DNA from: Bacteroidales bacterium UBA1756 | GTDB lineage: Bacteria > Bacteroidota > Bacteroidia > Bacteroidales > WCHB1-69 | Length of the DNA: 51,537 bases | Assembly: GCA_002314795.1 (NCBI GenBank) | Contig: DCHI01000024.1 | Location: forward strand, 1 to 51,537 | Direction of reading: 5' to 3' | Shown: in pieces, positions 43,433 through 51,537 of the stretch | Numbering within the stretch: the first letter of the stretch is position 1 | Layout of the letters: each line of letters begins with the position of its first letter | Position numbers and translations under genes: made by a program | The notes under the pieces: model-generated | The model's database searches: none | What the model saw: only the letters and a program-made list of their open reading frames with translations | Told to the model about the DNA's origin: nothing

Positions 43433-45301
43433 TTGAAAAAAATTATCACATCTATCTTATTTTTATTAAGCATTTTAAGTGTATTTTCACAAGATTTGTA
43501 TCGTGCCCGTACGGACGGCAACGTCGATAGCGTTTATGCGGGTATCAACCTCCCCGATGCATACAAAGGGGACAGCGTCATCATTGGGGTGACGGACTGG
43601 GGATTTGACTACACTCATCCGAATTTCTATGACACGTCGATGACCCGCTATCGCATTTTGCGTGCTTGGGATCAATTCCGCACTGCCGGTCCCGCTCCGG
43701 ACGGTTTTTCTTATGGAACCGAGCTTATTGGACGAGATCAACTCCTTGCTGCACAATGTGATACATCAAACATTTACGGACACCACTATCACGGAACGCA
43801 CGTAGCCGGCATTGCTGCTGGTAGCGGCGCAGGAACGGCGTACCGCGGAGTAGCTCCAAACGCAGAACTGATTTTCTGCTCCTTCATTCCGAATGAACAG
43901 TCCGTAATCGATGCCTTCGAATGGATGTACGACGTAGCCCAACAGGAACACAAACGACTGGTTATCAATATGAGTTGGGGACTTTACTGGATGGACAATT
44001 TTGAAGGGACCGGTCCGGTTGGACAAAAAATGCAGGAATTAAGCGACCTCGGTGTCGTGTTTGTCACCAGCGGCGGAAACAACGGGGACGAAAAATTTCA
44101 TTTGAGCCATCCGTTTGAAGGAGACACCATTCATACCAGAATGATGTTTCCCGCAGAAAACGGAAGTGACGACTATTGGGGCGCCTCCATCTCGATGACC
44201 AACTCCGCCGGAAAACCTTTCGCTACCAGTTTTAACATCCGGAATACTCAGTACGAAATCCTTGCAGCTACCCCATTTTACCAAACATCAGATGGAAATC
44301 GCTACGAGGAAAGCTTCTTAGCAATAGGAACTGACACCGTTTTTTACAATGTAGAAATCATTTCAAGCGACGAAAGCGGGAGGCCAAAGGTTCGTCTAAG
44401 AGTCAAGAAGAAGAATAACACCGCTTGGCGAATGTGTCTGTCATTTACCGCACAGGAAGGAACATTCCACGCGTGGAATGTAGCCGAACTCACTACCGGT
44501 GTGGGGAACTGGGGCGGAACCTTCAAAAAAATCACGCTACCTAATTGGGTAAACGGCGACTGCCAATACGGCACTGGAGCGCCGGCCAATGTGCAATGTG
44601 CCATCACCGTAGCAGCACACAAATCGGGAACCAGCACGGACAGTACTTGGACGCCGGGCGACATCTGCTACTTTTCAAGTTACGGTCCCACCATCGATGG
44701 CCGCGACAAACCGGACATTTCAGCACCCGGTTACGAAGTTTGTTCCTCCGTATCAAGTTACGCCGACGAGTCAATTTCAGCTACACAAAGCATTGTGTAT
44801 GAAGGAAGAACGTACAAATTCGCCAAACTTTCCGGAACTTCTATGTCGTCACCATTCACAACCGGCGTCGTTGCATTGATGCTGCAGGCCAATCCGACGG
44901 CCACGCCACAAGACATCAAACAGGCTCTCATCTATTCGGCTACAAAAGACTCGCTGACGGAAGCCCGCGGAATGGTTCGCTTCGGACACGGAAAAGTCAA
45001 CGCCCTTCAAGCCATCTTAAATATTCTGTATCACGTTGGCACACAAGAATTTGAATGTTCATCAAAACTCTACACCATTTTCCCGAATCCGACAAACGAC
45101 GAACTTTTCATTTCCACGCCTAACAACGACGGGAATACGACCTTCACTGTTTATGATATCAGTGGAAAACTTTTACAAAAAGGAAACGTTTGCCAAGGCG
45201 TAACAAGAATTTCACTACAAGACTATCCATCAGGATGTTACATTGTTAGAATAGTCAATGGGAAATATATTCAAACAGAAAAAATCATCAAGTCAAAATA
45301 A
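43433..45301 (+). CDS. Secreted S8 (subtilisin-family) protease with T9SS sorting domain
   Basis: A 622-residue serine protease beginning with TTG. MKKIITSILFLLSILSVFSQ is a signal peptide, which supports that start. The triad is Asp in GVTDWGFDYTHP (about 55), His in YHGTHVAGIAAGSG (about 119) and Ser in LSGTSMSSPFTTG (about 469). The C-terminus, YTIFPNPTNDELFIS and onward to GCYIVRIV, is a T9SS type A sorting domain. It is the second likely T9SS cargo here. The insert of about 200 residues between His and Ser is typical of the subgroup. xseB follows after 2 bases. Confidence 0.93.
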   Translation: MKKIITSILFLLSILSVFSQDLYRARTDGNVDSVYAGINLPDAYKGDSVIIGVTDWGFDYTHPNFYDTSMTRYRILRAWDQFRTAGPAPDGFSYGTELIGRDQLLAAQCDTSNIYGHHYHGTHVAGIAAGSGAGTAYRGVAPNAELIFCSFIPNEQSVIDAFEWMYDVAQQEHKRLVINMSWGLYWMDNFEGTGPVGQKMQELSDLGVVFVTSGGNNGDEKFHLSHPFEGDTIHTRMMFPAENGSDDYWGASISMTNSAGKPFATSFNIRNTQYEILAATPFYQTSDGNRYEESFLAIGTDTVFYNVEIISSDESGRPKVRLRVKKKNNTAWRMCLSFTAQEGTFHAWNVAELTTGVGNWGGTFKKITLPNWVNGDCQYGTGAPANVQCAITVAAHKSGTSTDSTWTPGDICYFSSYGPTIDGRDKPDISAPGYEVCSSVSSYADESISATQSIVYEGRTYKFAKLSGTSMSSPFTTGVVALMLQANPTATPQDIKQALIYSATKDSLTEARGMVRFGHGKVNALQAILNILYHVGTQEFECSSKLYTIFPNPTNDELFISTPNNDGNTTFTVYDISGKLLQKGNVCQGVTRISLQDYPSGCYIVRIVNGKYIQTEKIIKSK

Positions 45302-45303
45302 TT

Positions 45304-45498
45304 ATGGGTGAAAAAAAAATGACCTATACCGAAGCTTTTGAAGAGCTTCAAGAAATTGTCAGCAAGATGGAAAACGCGGACATCACGGTCGATGAACTCA
45401 CGAAGAACATTGAACGCGCCTCGCAGCTCATCAAGATTTGCAAAGATGTGCTTGGGAAGACGGAGGAAGAGGTGAATAAAATCATTGAAAAAAATTAA
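45304..45498 (+). CDS. xseB: Exodeoxyribonuclease VII small subunit
   Basis: A 64-residue XseB. MTYTEAFEELQEIVSKMENADITVDELTKNIERASQLIKICKDVL is the family core. It supports XseA in degrading single-stranded DNA. xseA is not in the window, though the two are often adjacent. It sits between the S8 protease and an O-methyltransferase. Confidence 0.92.
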   Translation: MGEKKMTYTEAFEELQEIVSKMENADITVDELTKNIERASQLIKICKDVLGKTEEEVNKIIEKN

Positions 45499-45512
45499 AA
45501 GTAGCCGGAACA

Positions 45513-46157
45513 TTGCACGCGGAAATCACAGAAGAAATTGAGGAATACTGCGAGAGTCACTCAACGCCAGAGTCGGATTTGTTGTACCGACTGAATCGGG
45601 AGACCAATCTTAAAGTAATGAATCCCAGGATGTTGTCAGGACATCTTCAGGGGATGTTTCTAACGTGCCTTATGAAAATGATGCAACCGAAGTCCGTTTT
45701 GGAAATCGGAACCTACACCGGATACGCGGCCATTTGTATGGCGGAAGGACTACCCGAAGACGGGACCATCGACACGATTGAAATCGATGAAGAGTTGGAA
45801 GACATCATCCGGAAATATTTTTCACAATACGAAAACCGCCATAAAATCAACCTCCACATCGGGGACGCCGCCAAAGTGATTCCGGCATTGAACAAAACCT
45901 ACGACTTTGTTTTTATGGACGCGGACAAAGAGGATTACATCACCTATTACGAACTCGTTATGCCCAAAGTCAGAAAAGGAGGTTTCATTTTAGCCGACAA
46001 TGTGCTTTGGAGTGGCAAGATTTTGCAAGAAGTGAAAAAAAGCGACAAAGACACGGCGGCACTACAACGATTCAACGATTATATTCTTAAAGATGAAAGA
46101 GTTAGAAACGTTTTACTTCCGTTACGGGACGGCATTATGGTTATAGAAAAAATATAA
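45513..46157 (+). CDS. Class I SAM-dependent O-methyltransferase
   Basis: A 214-residue COMT-like methyltransferase beginning with TTG. The early region EEYCESHSTPESDLLYRLNRET is conserved in the family, so the TTG start is preferred to a later ATG. VLEIGTYTGYAAICMAEGLP is the SAM site (about 69-88); MDADKEDYITYYE and ILADNVLWSGKI hold metal-binding residues. Substrate is not known. It follows xseB by 14 bases and precedes trmD by 2. Confidence 0.9.
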   Translation: MHAEITEEIEEYCESHSTPESDLLYRLNRETNLKVMNPRMLSGHLQGMFLTCLMKMMQPKSVLEIGTYTGYAAICMAEGLPEDGTIDTIEIDEELEDIIRKYFSQYENRHKINLHIGDAAKVIPALNKTYDFVFMDADKEDYITYYELVMPKVRKGGFILADNVLWSGKILQEVKKSDKDTAALQRFNDYILKDERVRNVLLPLRDGIMVIEKI

Positions 46158-46159
46158 AA

Positions 46160-46858
46160 ATGCGCATAGATATACTCACACTTTTTCCAGAAATGTTCGA
46201 AGGCGTTTTCTCCCAATCGATTTTGAAACGCGCCGTAACAAAAGGACATTTGGAACTTTACACGCACGACATCCGCGACTACACCCTCGACAAACATCGC
46301 AAAGTGGATGACTATCCGTTCGGAGGTGGCGCCGGAATGGTGATGATGATTCAGCCCATAGCCGATTGCATCGCAAAGTTGAAAGCGGAACGCACATACG
46401 ATGCCGTACTTTTTATGGCTCCGGACGGCAAAACGTTCAACCAATCAAAAGCCAACGAACTCTCTCTGTACGAGAATATTATCATTCTTTGCGGTCACTA
46501 TAAGGGTGTTGACGAGCGTGTTCGGGAACTATTCATCACGGAAGAAATCAGCATTGGCGACTATGTACTTTCGGGAGGCGAAATCGCAGCGATGGCCATT
46601 GTCGATGCCATCGCCCGAGTCATTCCGGGCGTACTGAACGACGAATCTTCGGCCCTCACCGACTCTTTCCAGGACGGACTGCTCTCCCCGCCCGTTTACA
46701 CACGGCCCGCAGACTACGAAGGGCACGTCGTCCCTGAAATTCTTCTTTCGGGAAATGAGCGTCTCATTCGCGATTGGAAATTGGAACAACAGATGGAACG
46801 TACGAAGGTGCGCCGCCCCGATCTTTTTGAAAAAATCATTGAAAAAAAAGAGAAATAA
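46160..46858 (+). CDS. trmD: tRNA (guanine-37-N1)-methyltransferase
   Basis: A 232-residue TrmD, which methylates G37 of tRNAs with a G at 36 and prevents frameshifting. RIDILTLFPEMFEGVFSQSI begins the SPOUT domain, and DDYPFGGGAGMVMM, CGHYKGVDERV and SIGDYVLSGGEIAAMAI form the trefoil knot and G37 site. Length is normal. rpsP and rplS are not beside it, unlike in many bacteria. Confidence 0.97.
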   Translation: MRIDILTLFPEMFEGVFSQSILKRAVTKGHLELYTHDIRDYTLDKHRKVDDYPFGGGAGMVMMIQPIADCIAKLKAERTYDAVLFMAPDGKTFNQSKANELSLYENIIILCGHYKGVDERVRELFITEEISIGDYVLSGGEIAAMAIVDAIARVIPGVLNDESSALTDSFQDGLLSPPVYTRPADYEGHVVPEILLSGNERLIRDWKLEQQMERTKVRRPDLFEKIIEKKEK

Positions 46859-46867
46859 TACCTGAAT

Positions 46868-47707
46868 ATGAAGTACGTAGGACCTCACGTGAGTGCAAGC
46901 GGCGGCGTTGAAAATGCGCCCGAAGCCGCCCATCAGTTAGGCGCGACCGCTTTCGCCCTTTTCACAAAGAACCAGCGCCAATGGAAATCAGCGCCTCTTT
47001 CACAAGAAAGCATCCAGCTATTCAAGGAACGCTGCGAAAAGTACGGTTACAAACCAGAACAGATACTTCCGCACGACAGCTACCTCATCAATTTGGGCCA
47101 ACCCGATGAAGCTACTCTCCCAAAATCAAGGGAAGCGTTCCTCGATGAAATGCAACGTTGCGAGCAATTAGGTCTGAAAATGCTCAATTTTCATCCGGGC
47201 AGCCACTTGAAAATGATTACGTTAGAACAATGTTTAGACCGAATTGCGGAAAGTATCAATATGACATTGGATAAGACGAACGGAGTGATTGCCGTGATTG
47301 AAAACACCGCAGGCCAAGGGAGCAATGTGGGTTTCAGTTTCCAACACATTGCACATATAATCAGCAAGATAGAAGACAAAAGTCGCGTCGGTGTTTGCAT
47401 TGACACTTGCCATACCTACTCCGCCGGCTACGACTTGAAAACCGCAGACGGCTACGAAGCCACGTGGAAAGAATTTGACGAAACGATTGGACTGAACTAT
47501 CTGAAAGCCATTCACTTGAATGACACGAAAAAAGAATTGGGGAGCCACGTTGACCGCCACGACAGCATCGGAAAAGGACTGTTGGGAATGGAATTCTTTG
47601 AACGAATAGCAAAAGACAAACGCTTCGAAAATATTCCGTTCATCCTTGAAACACCCGACGAATCCGTCTGGGCAGAAGAAATCAAGTTACTCCTAAACCT
47701 CTCATAA
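46868..47707 (+). CDS. nfo: Endonuclease IV (AP endonuclease)
   Basis: A 279-residue Nfo cutting DNA at abasic sites for base excision repair. KYVGPHVSASGG, NFHPGSH, VIENTAGQGSNVG, CIDTCHTYSAGYD, HLNDTKKELGSHVDRHDSIG and LETPDE provide the three-zinc ligands and DNA loops of the family. It follows trmD by 9 bases. Confidence 0.97.
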   Translation: MKYVGPHVSASGGVENAPEAAHQLGATAFALFTKNQRQWKSAPLSQESIQLFKERCEKYGYKPEQILPHDSYLINLGQPDEATLPKSREAFLDEMQRCEQLGLKMLNFHPGSHLKMITLEQCLDRIAESINMTLDKTNGVIAVIENTAGQGSNVGFSFQHIAHIISKIEDKSRVGVCIDTCHTYSAGYDLKTADGYEATWKEFDETIGLNYLKAIHLNDTKKELGSHVDRHDSIGKGLLGMEFFERIAKDKRFENIPFILETPDESVWAEEIKLLLNLS

Positions 47708-47724
47708 AATCACCCTTTTCCCCA

Positions 47725-47787
47725 CCTTACAAACCTTACAAACCTTACAAACCTTACAAACCTTACAAACCTTACAAACTTTATAAA
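47725..47787. repeat. 9-bp tandem repeat between nfo and manA
   Basis: Six exact CCTTACAAA units are followed by one CTTTATAAA, after a TTCCCCA prefix like that at 19070. It lies in the 92-base gap before manA. Confidence 0.95.
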
Positions 47788-47799
47788 CTTTCCAACTCT

Positions 47800-48771
47800 A
47801 TGCTATATCCATTGAAATTTCGCTCTCAATATTTTGAAAAAATATGGGGAGGACAAAAAATAAAGAAAGAACTTGGCAAAGACACTGGCAAACTGACGAA
47901 TTGCGGTGAGAGTTGGGAACTTTCGGCTATTCCAGGAAAAGAGTCCGTAGTTACAAACGGCTATCTTGCTGAAAACACGTTGGACGAATTGGTTGAAATT
48001 TATATGGGAGACCTCGTCGGGGAAAAGGTTTTTGATGAAAACGGCAACGAGTTTCCTTTGCTCATCAAATTCATTGATGCACAAGCCGATTTATCGGTAC
48101 AGGTGCATCCTGACGACAAGCTGGCTGAAAAGCGCTACGGAACGAATGGAAAAACCGAGATGTGGTACGTTGTTCAGGCGGACGAAGGCGCAGGACTTTA
48201 TGTCGGCTTTAAGAAAGGCGTCACCAAACAGCAATACAATCAAGTAGTTAAGGATGGAAACGTTGATTCATTGCTGGTATTTTATCCAGTAAAAAAAGGC
48301 GACGTTTTCTTTATCCCGGCCGGCACCGTGCACGCCATCGGCAAAGGGGTGTTCGTAGCTGAAATACAACAGTCGTCAGACGTAACCTACCGGATTTTTG
48401 ACTGGAATCGGGTGGATGCGAGCGGGAAAAGTCGCGAACTCCACACCTTGGAAGCGGAAGACGCCATCCATTTCGATGACACCTGCACATACAAAATCCC
48501 ATACGAACAGGTTGAAAATAAATCCATTCCGATTGTAAACTGCAAACAATTTAATACCAACATATTGAAATTCAACAAGACGTTGGAAAAAGTTTACGCA
48601 AAAATCGACTCCTTCGTCATCTACATTTGCATTGAAGGAAAAGCGCACGTCGTTTATGGCGGAGAAGCGCAACCCATTGAAAAAGGCGAAGTGCTTCTTA
48701 TTCCGGCTACAATAACAGAATTGGCGATGTTAGCTGACGGGGACTGCACGCTGTTGGAGGTGTATATATAA
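47800..48771 (+). CDS. manA: Mannose-6-phosphate isomerase (type I)
   Basis: A 323-residue zinc isomerase linking fructose-6-phosphate and mannose-6-phosphate, the entry to GDP-mannose and surface glycans. FEKIWGGQ, VQVHPDD and TEMWYVV give the zinc ligands, and FIPAGTVHAIGKGVFVAEIQQSSDVTYRIFDW the third histidine and conserved core. Length is as in Bacteroidota and Bacilli short forms. Confidence 0.94.
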   Translation: MLYPLKFRSQYFEKIWGGQKIKKELGKDTGKLTNCGESWELSAIPGKESVVTNGYLAENTLDELVEIYMGDLVGEKVFDENGNEFPLLIKFIDAQADLSVQVHPDDKLAEKRYGTNGKTEMWYVVQADEGAGLYVGFKKGVTKQQYNQVVKDGNVDSLLVFYPVKKGDVFFIPAGTVHAIGKGVFVAEIQQSSDVTYRIFDWNRVDASGKSRELHTLEAEDAIHFDDTCTYKIPYEQVENKSIPIVNCKQFNTNILKFNKTLEKVYAKIDSFVIYICIEGKAHVVYGGEAQPIEKGEVLLIPATITELAMLADGDCTLLEVYI

Positions 48772-48780
48772 ATATAGTAG

Positions 48781-48885
48781 GAAGTAGGAAGTAGGAAGTA
48801 GGAAGTAGGAAGTAAGAAGTAGGAAGTAGGAAGTAGGAAGTAGGAAGTAAGAAGTAGGAAGTAAGAAGTAAGAAGTAAGAAGTAG
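48781..48885. repeat. 7-bp tandem repeat between manA and dusB
   Basis: Fifteen units of GAAGTAG or GAAGTAA run without interruption, filling most of the 142-base gap before dusB. It is not CRISPR because there are no spacers. Confidence 0.95.
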
Positions 48886-48913
48886 AAAGTTATAAAGTTG
48901 ATTTTGAGTTAAG

Positions 48914-49861
48914 ATGGTGTTCCCGTTTCAGACGACAGATTTTCCCATTTTTCTTGCTCCGATGGAGGAGGTTAGCGATGCGTCATTCCGAAGGATTTGT
49001 AAATCTTTCGGGGCGGACGTGGTTATTTCAGAATTCGTATCATCGGAAGCACTGATTCGGGATGTGGAAAAGAGCCAAAAAAAGATGGCTTTCAACGATT
49101 CGGAACGTCCGTTCGGCATACAGATATTCGGTCACGACATCAACTCGCTCTGCAAGGCGGCAGAAATTGCAGCTTCACAAAATCCTGATTTTGTGGATAT
49201 TAACTGGGGCTGTCCCGTCAAAAAAGTCGTTTCCAAAGGAGCAGGCTCTGCCATTTTGAAAGACATACCCAAAATGGTGTCGCTGACGGCCGCCGTTGTG
49301 AAAGCCATACCGCTTCCTGTGACGGTCAAGACACGACTCGGGTGGGAGGAGCTGAACAAACCGATTGTGGAAGTTGCTGAACGATTGCAAGATGTGGGGA
49401 TACAAATGCTTTCTATCCACGGGCGGACAAGGTCGCAGATGTACCAGGGAAAAGCGGACTGGACCTTAATCGGGGAAGTTAAGAACAACCCAAGAATGCA
49501 CATTCCCATCATTGGAAACGGTGATCTTGACTCCGGAGAGAAAGTTGCTGCGTATAGAGAACGCTACGGGGTTGATGGAGTAATGATTGGGCGTGCGGCG
49601 ATTGGTAATCCTTTCATTTTCAAAGAAATAAAAGATTTTTTAAGCGGAAAAGAGTCGCACGTTTATAACTACGAGGAACGGGCAGAAGTCTGTATCAAGC
49701 ACCTGCGAGATGCAGCCGAAATCAAAGGGGAACGTCCAGCCGTCTTAGAGATGCGGAAACAATATAGTGGCTATTTCAAAGGGATTCCTCACTTTAAGGA
49801 ACGCAAACTCAAACTGATGGCAGCCCTCACCGTAAAAGAGTGCGAAGACGCTTTACGATAG
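48914..49861 (+). CDS. dusB: tRNA-dihydrouridine synthase
   Basis: A 315-residue flavin enzyme reducing uridine in tRNA. LAPMEEVSDASFRRICKSFGADVVISEF starts the FMN barrel, INWGCPVKKVVSKGAGSAIL has the catalytic cysteine (about 100), and HGRTRSQMYQGKADW and GVDGVMIGRAAIGNPFIF bind phosphate and FMN. DusB-type is favoured by the C-terminal part. The 7-bp repeat ends 28 bases before the ATG. Confidence 0.93.
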   Translation: MVFPFQTTDFPIFLAPMEEVSDASFRRICKSFGADVVISEFVSSEALIRDVEKSQKKMAFNDSERPFGIQIFGHDINSLCKAAEIAASQNPDFVDINWGCPVKKVVSKGAGSAILKDIPKMVSLTAAVVKAIPLPVTVKTRLGWEELNKPIVEVAERLQDVGIQMLSIHGRTRSQMYQGKADWTLIGEVKNNPRMHIPIIGNGDLDSGEKVAAYRERYGVDGVMIGRAAIGNPFIFKEIKDFLSGKESHVYNYEERAEVCIKHLRDAAEIKGERPAVLEMRKQYSGYFKGIPHFKERKLKLMAALTVKECEDALR

Positions 49862-49914
49862 CCGATTTTTTTTAAAAAAAGAAAAAAAGGAACCTCTATT
49901 ATGAAAAAAAGAGG

Positions 49915-49922
49915 TACTTTTG
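49915..49922 (+). promoter_or_regulatory. -7 promoter box of metK
   Basis: TACTTTTG matches TAnnTTTG and lies just ahead of the SAM-II-like element, so transcription would begin at its 5' edge. Confidence 0.6.
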
Positions 49923-49934
49923 CCGCGCGAAAAA

Positions 49935-49985
49935 GTGGAAAGATTTGTAATGATTGCAACCACAATAAAAAATGCTAAACCGTTG
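49935..49985 (+). promoter_or_regulatory. SAM-II-type riboswitch upstream of metK
   Basis: GTGG at 49935-49938 pairs with CCAC at 49960-49963 (P1). The loop holds GATTTG and ATTGCAA, the conserved SAM-II signals. Downstream, AATAAA and TGCTAAA are conserved too, and CGTTG at 49981-49985 can pair with TAATG at 49948-49952 as the pseudoknot P2, with GC/GC and AA/UU pairs in between. The order and spacing match SAM-II RNAs. SAM binding would stabilise the pseudoknot in the metK leader, giving feedback control by the product. Confidence 0.8.
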
Positions 49986-50043
49986 AAATCCAACCTCCTT
50001 TTTCGTTATAACTAATTTATTAACCTCAAATAATATTTTTATT

Positions 50044-51324
50044 ATGAGCTATCTGTTTACATCTGAATCAGTATCTGAAGGGCATCCTGACAAAGTCAGC
50101 GACCAAATTTCAGACGCTCTGTTGGACGCATTCCTTGCACAGGATCCCAACTCAAGAGTGGCTTGCGAAACATTAGTTACAACGGGGCTCGTCGTGTGCG
50201 CCGGAGAAGTCGGAACACAGGGCTACGTTTCCATTGATGATGTCGCAAGAAAAGTCATCACCGAAATCGGTTACACCAAAAGCGACTACCAGTTTGACGC
50301 GAAGTCGTGTGCCGTAATGACCGCCATTCATCGCCAGTCACCCGACATCAACCAGGGTGTTGACCGCAAAAGTGCCGAAGAACAAGGCGCCGGCGACCAG
50401 GGAATGATGTTTGGCTATGCTTCCAATGAAACCAAGAGTTTAATGCCGCTTACCATTGAGTTGGCGCACCTCATTCTCAAAGAGTTATCCGACATTCGTC
50501 GCGAAGGGAAAGAGATGACCTACCTCCGTCCGGACTCCAAATCGCAAGTTACCATCCAGTACAGCGACGAAGGAAAACCGGAACGCATTTCAGCCATTGT
50601 CGTCTCCACACAGCACGATGATTTTGAAAAGAACGAGAAAAAGATGTTGGCGACCATCCGTAAAGACGTGGAAACCATTCTTTTACCGCGCGTCATTGCC
50701 AAATTACCGGCCGAAACACAAAAGCTTTTTGACACAAAATACGACCTGTTTGTCAATCCGACGGGCAAGTTCGTCATCGGTGGTCCTCACGGCGATACCG
50801 GCTTGACTGGAAGAAAAATCATTGTAGATACATACGGTGGCCACGGTGCACACGGTGGCGGTGCCTTCTCAGGCAAAGACCCGTCCAAAGTGGACCGTTC
50901 CGCTGCTTACGCGGCACGTCACATCGCCAAGAATATGGTTGCCGCCAAGCTTTGTGACAAAGTCTTGGTGCAAGTATCGTATGCCATCGGCATCGCCAAA
51001 CCGGTCGGACTCTACGTTTACACATACGGGACTTCTAAAGTAAAAATGACCGACGGTGAAATTTCAAAGAAAATCAACGAGATTTTCGATATGACGCCTT
51101 ACGCCATCAGCGAGCGTTTTCAATTGAAAAACCCCATCTACCAACCGACAGCAACCTACGGCCACTTTGGACGCAAATGCGAGACGAAGGAAGTAGAGGT
51201 TTTCTACAAGGACGAAAACACGTACGAGAAGAAAGATGGCAAAACTTACAAGAAGGTCACTTTCTTTGGCTGGGAAAAACTGGATTACGTGGATGCCATC
51301 AAGAAGGCATTCAGTCTGAAATAA
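50044..51324 (+). CDS. metK: S-adenosylmethionine synthase
   Basis: A 426-residue MetK making SAM from methionine and ATP. SESVSEGHPDKVSDQISDA binds ATP and metal, GAGDQGMMFGYA is the hexapeptide-like loop, and GGGAFSGKDPSKVDRSAAY is the phosphate loop. The length exceeds the E. coli enzyme by about 40 residues, mostly near the C-terminus, as usual in Bacteroidota. A SAM-II-type riboswitch precedes it and a hairpin terminator follows. Confidence 0.97.
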   Translation: MSYLFTSESVSEGHPDKVSDQISDALLDAFLAQDPNSRVACETLVTTGLVVCAGEVGTQGYVSIDDVARKVITEIGYTKSDYQFDAKSCAVMTAIHRQSPDINQGVDRKSAEEQGAGDQGMMFGYASNETKSLMPLTIELAHLILKELSDIRREGKEMTYLRPDSKSQVTIQYSDEGKPERISAIVVSTQHDDFEKNEKKMLATIRKDVETILLPRVIAKLPAETQKLFDTKYDLFVNPTGKFVIGGPHGDTGLTGRKIIVDTYGGHGAHGGGAFSGKDPSKVDRSAAYAARHIAKNMVAAKLCDKVLVQVSYAIGIAKPVGLYVYTYGTSKVKMTDGEISKKINEIFDMTPYAISERFQLKNPIYQPTATYGHFGRKCETKEVEVFYKDENTYEKKDGKTYKKVTFFGWEKLDYVDAIKKAFSLK

Positions 51325-51336
51325 GACTAAGTAAAA

Positions 51337-51370
51337 CTAAAAAGTGCCTCGGATTCGGGGCGTTTTTTAG
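51337..51370 (+). terminator. Rho-independent terminator of metK
   Basis: CTAAAAAGTGCCTC and GGGGCGTTTTTTAG pair around GGATTC and end in a T-run. Confidence 0.7.
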
Positions 51371-51376
51371 TTTTGG

Positions 51377-51420
51377 TTTATAAAGTTTATAAAGTTTGTA
51401 AAGTTTATAAAGTTATAAAG
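51377..51420. repeat. 9-bp tandem repeat after metK (inverted orientation)
   Basis: Four TTTATAAAG-like 9-mers (one TTTGTAAAG) and one 8-mer, followed by GGGGG. On the minus strand this is the same C-run plus CTTTACAAA-type array seen at 19077 and 47725. Confidence 0.9.
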
Positions 51421-51467
51421 GGGGTGATGCTAAGATAGGATAGGATAGGACAGGAGAAAAACAAAAA

Positions 51468-51491
51468 AAGCGGCTCTTTTGAAGCCGCTTT
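51468..51491 (-). terminator. Rho-independent terminator of tRNA-Phe
   Basis: AAAGCGGCT at 51468-51476 and AGCCGCTTT at 51483-51491 form a 9-bp stem. On the minus strand a T-run follows. Confidence 0.85.
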
Positions 51492-51495
51492 GGAG

Positions 51496-51537
51496 TGGTG
51501 CTACCTGGAATTGAACCAGGGACGCACGGATTTTCAG
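51496..51537 (-). tRNA. tRNA-Phe (GAA), partial
   Basis: The minus strand gives CTGAAAATCC (anticodon GAA), then the T-arm CCTGGTTCAATTCCAGG and acceptor TAGCACC with A73. The 5' half lies beyond the window end. Confidence 0.9.

Noticed and set aside
47725..48885. Tandem repeats considered as a CRISPR array
   Set aside because: Units of 9 and 7 bases are directly adjacent with no unique spacers, and no cas genes are present.

Overview
The window looks like chromosomal DNA of a member of the phylum Bacteroidota, most likely the order Bacteroidales. The evidence is direct. There is a type IX secretion (T9SS) gene cluster (porU, porV, porQ, a porP/sprF-type gene and gldJ), and there are two secreted proteases with T9SS C-terminal sorting domains. 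A glycine-lipid acyltransferase pair (glsA/glsB) is present, and most transcription units carry the Bacteroidota -7 promoter box TAnnTTTG. No phage or plasmid backbone and no complete insertion sequence is visible.

Region 1 (about 1-7350) is an accessory island, all on the minus strand, ending at a tRNA-Asp gene. It holds a DUF4062/GHKL-ATPase/winged-helix protein, a two-gene Septu anti-phage system (ptuA, ptuB), an AAA_14/DUF4143 ATPase, and a Fic protein with an AbiEi-like N-terminus. The spacers are the unusual part. Three copies of a GC-rich palindromic element bound the first two cassettes. Three gene-less 3' tails resemble the C-terminus of the first gene. An 81-bp direct repeat flanks fic. 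A perfect 17-bp inverted repeat precedes the ATPase gene. The island appears to have been built by repeated recombination.

Region 2 (7625-18964) is one tight minus-strand operon: a secreted M4 metalloprotease, glsA, glsB, engB, a META-domain lipoprotein, nadC, a DUF748/AsmA-like protein, a PorV/PorQ-family outer membrane protein and lpxB. It is largely an envelope operon, divergent from mtaB (19137).

Region 3 (20369-26669) has DUF975 and DUF2851 proteins, then an operon of mlaD-like, DUF3127, NlpC/P60 and GNAT genes, and a DegT aminotransferase. Region 4 (26691-36214) is the T9SS locus: porQ, ispF, porV and porU on the minus strand, porP/sprF and gldJ on the plus strand. Region 5 (36287-51324) runs on the plus strand: hldD, recQ, gyrB, an ftsE-like gene, a glycosyltransferase, a secreted subtilase, xseB, an O-methyltransferase, trmD, nfo, manA, dusB and metK. 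metK is preceded by a convincing SAM-II-type riboswitch. A tRNA-Phe gene runs off the right end.

In function, T9SS secretes and anchors the two proteases, while lpxB, hldD, manA, the DegT enzyme and the glycosyltransferase could supply the lipopolysaccharide to which T9SS cargo is attached. The accessory island protects the cell from phage. The least explained parts are the repeat-bounded architecture of the island, the SSB-like DUF3127 protein, and the dispersed 9-bp and 7-bp intergenic tandem repeats.
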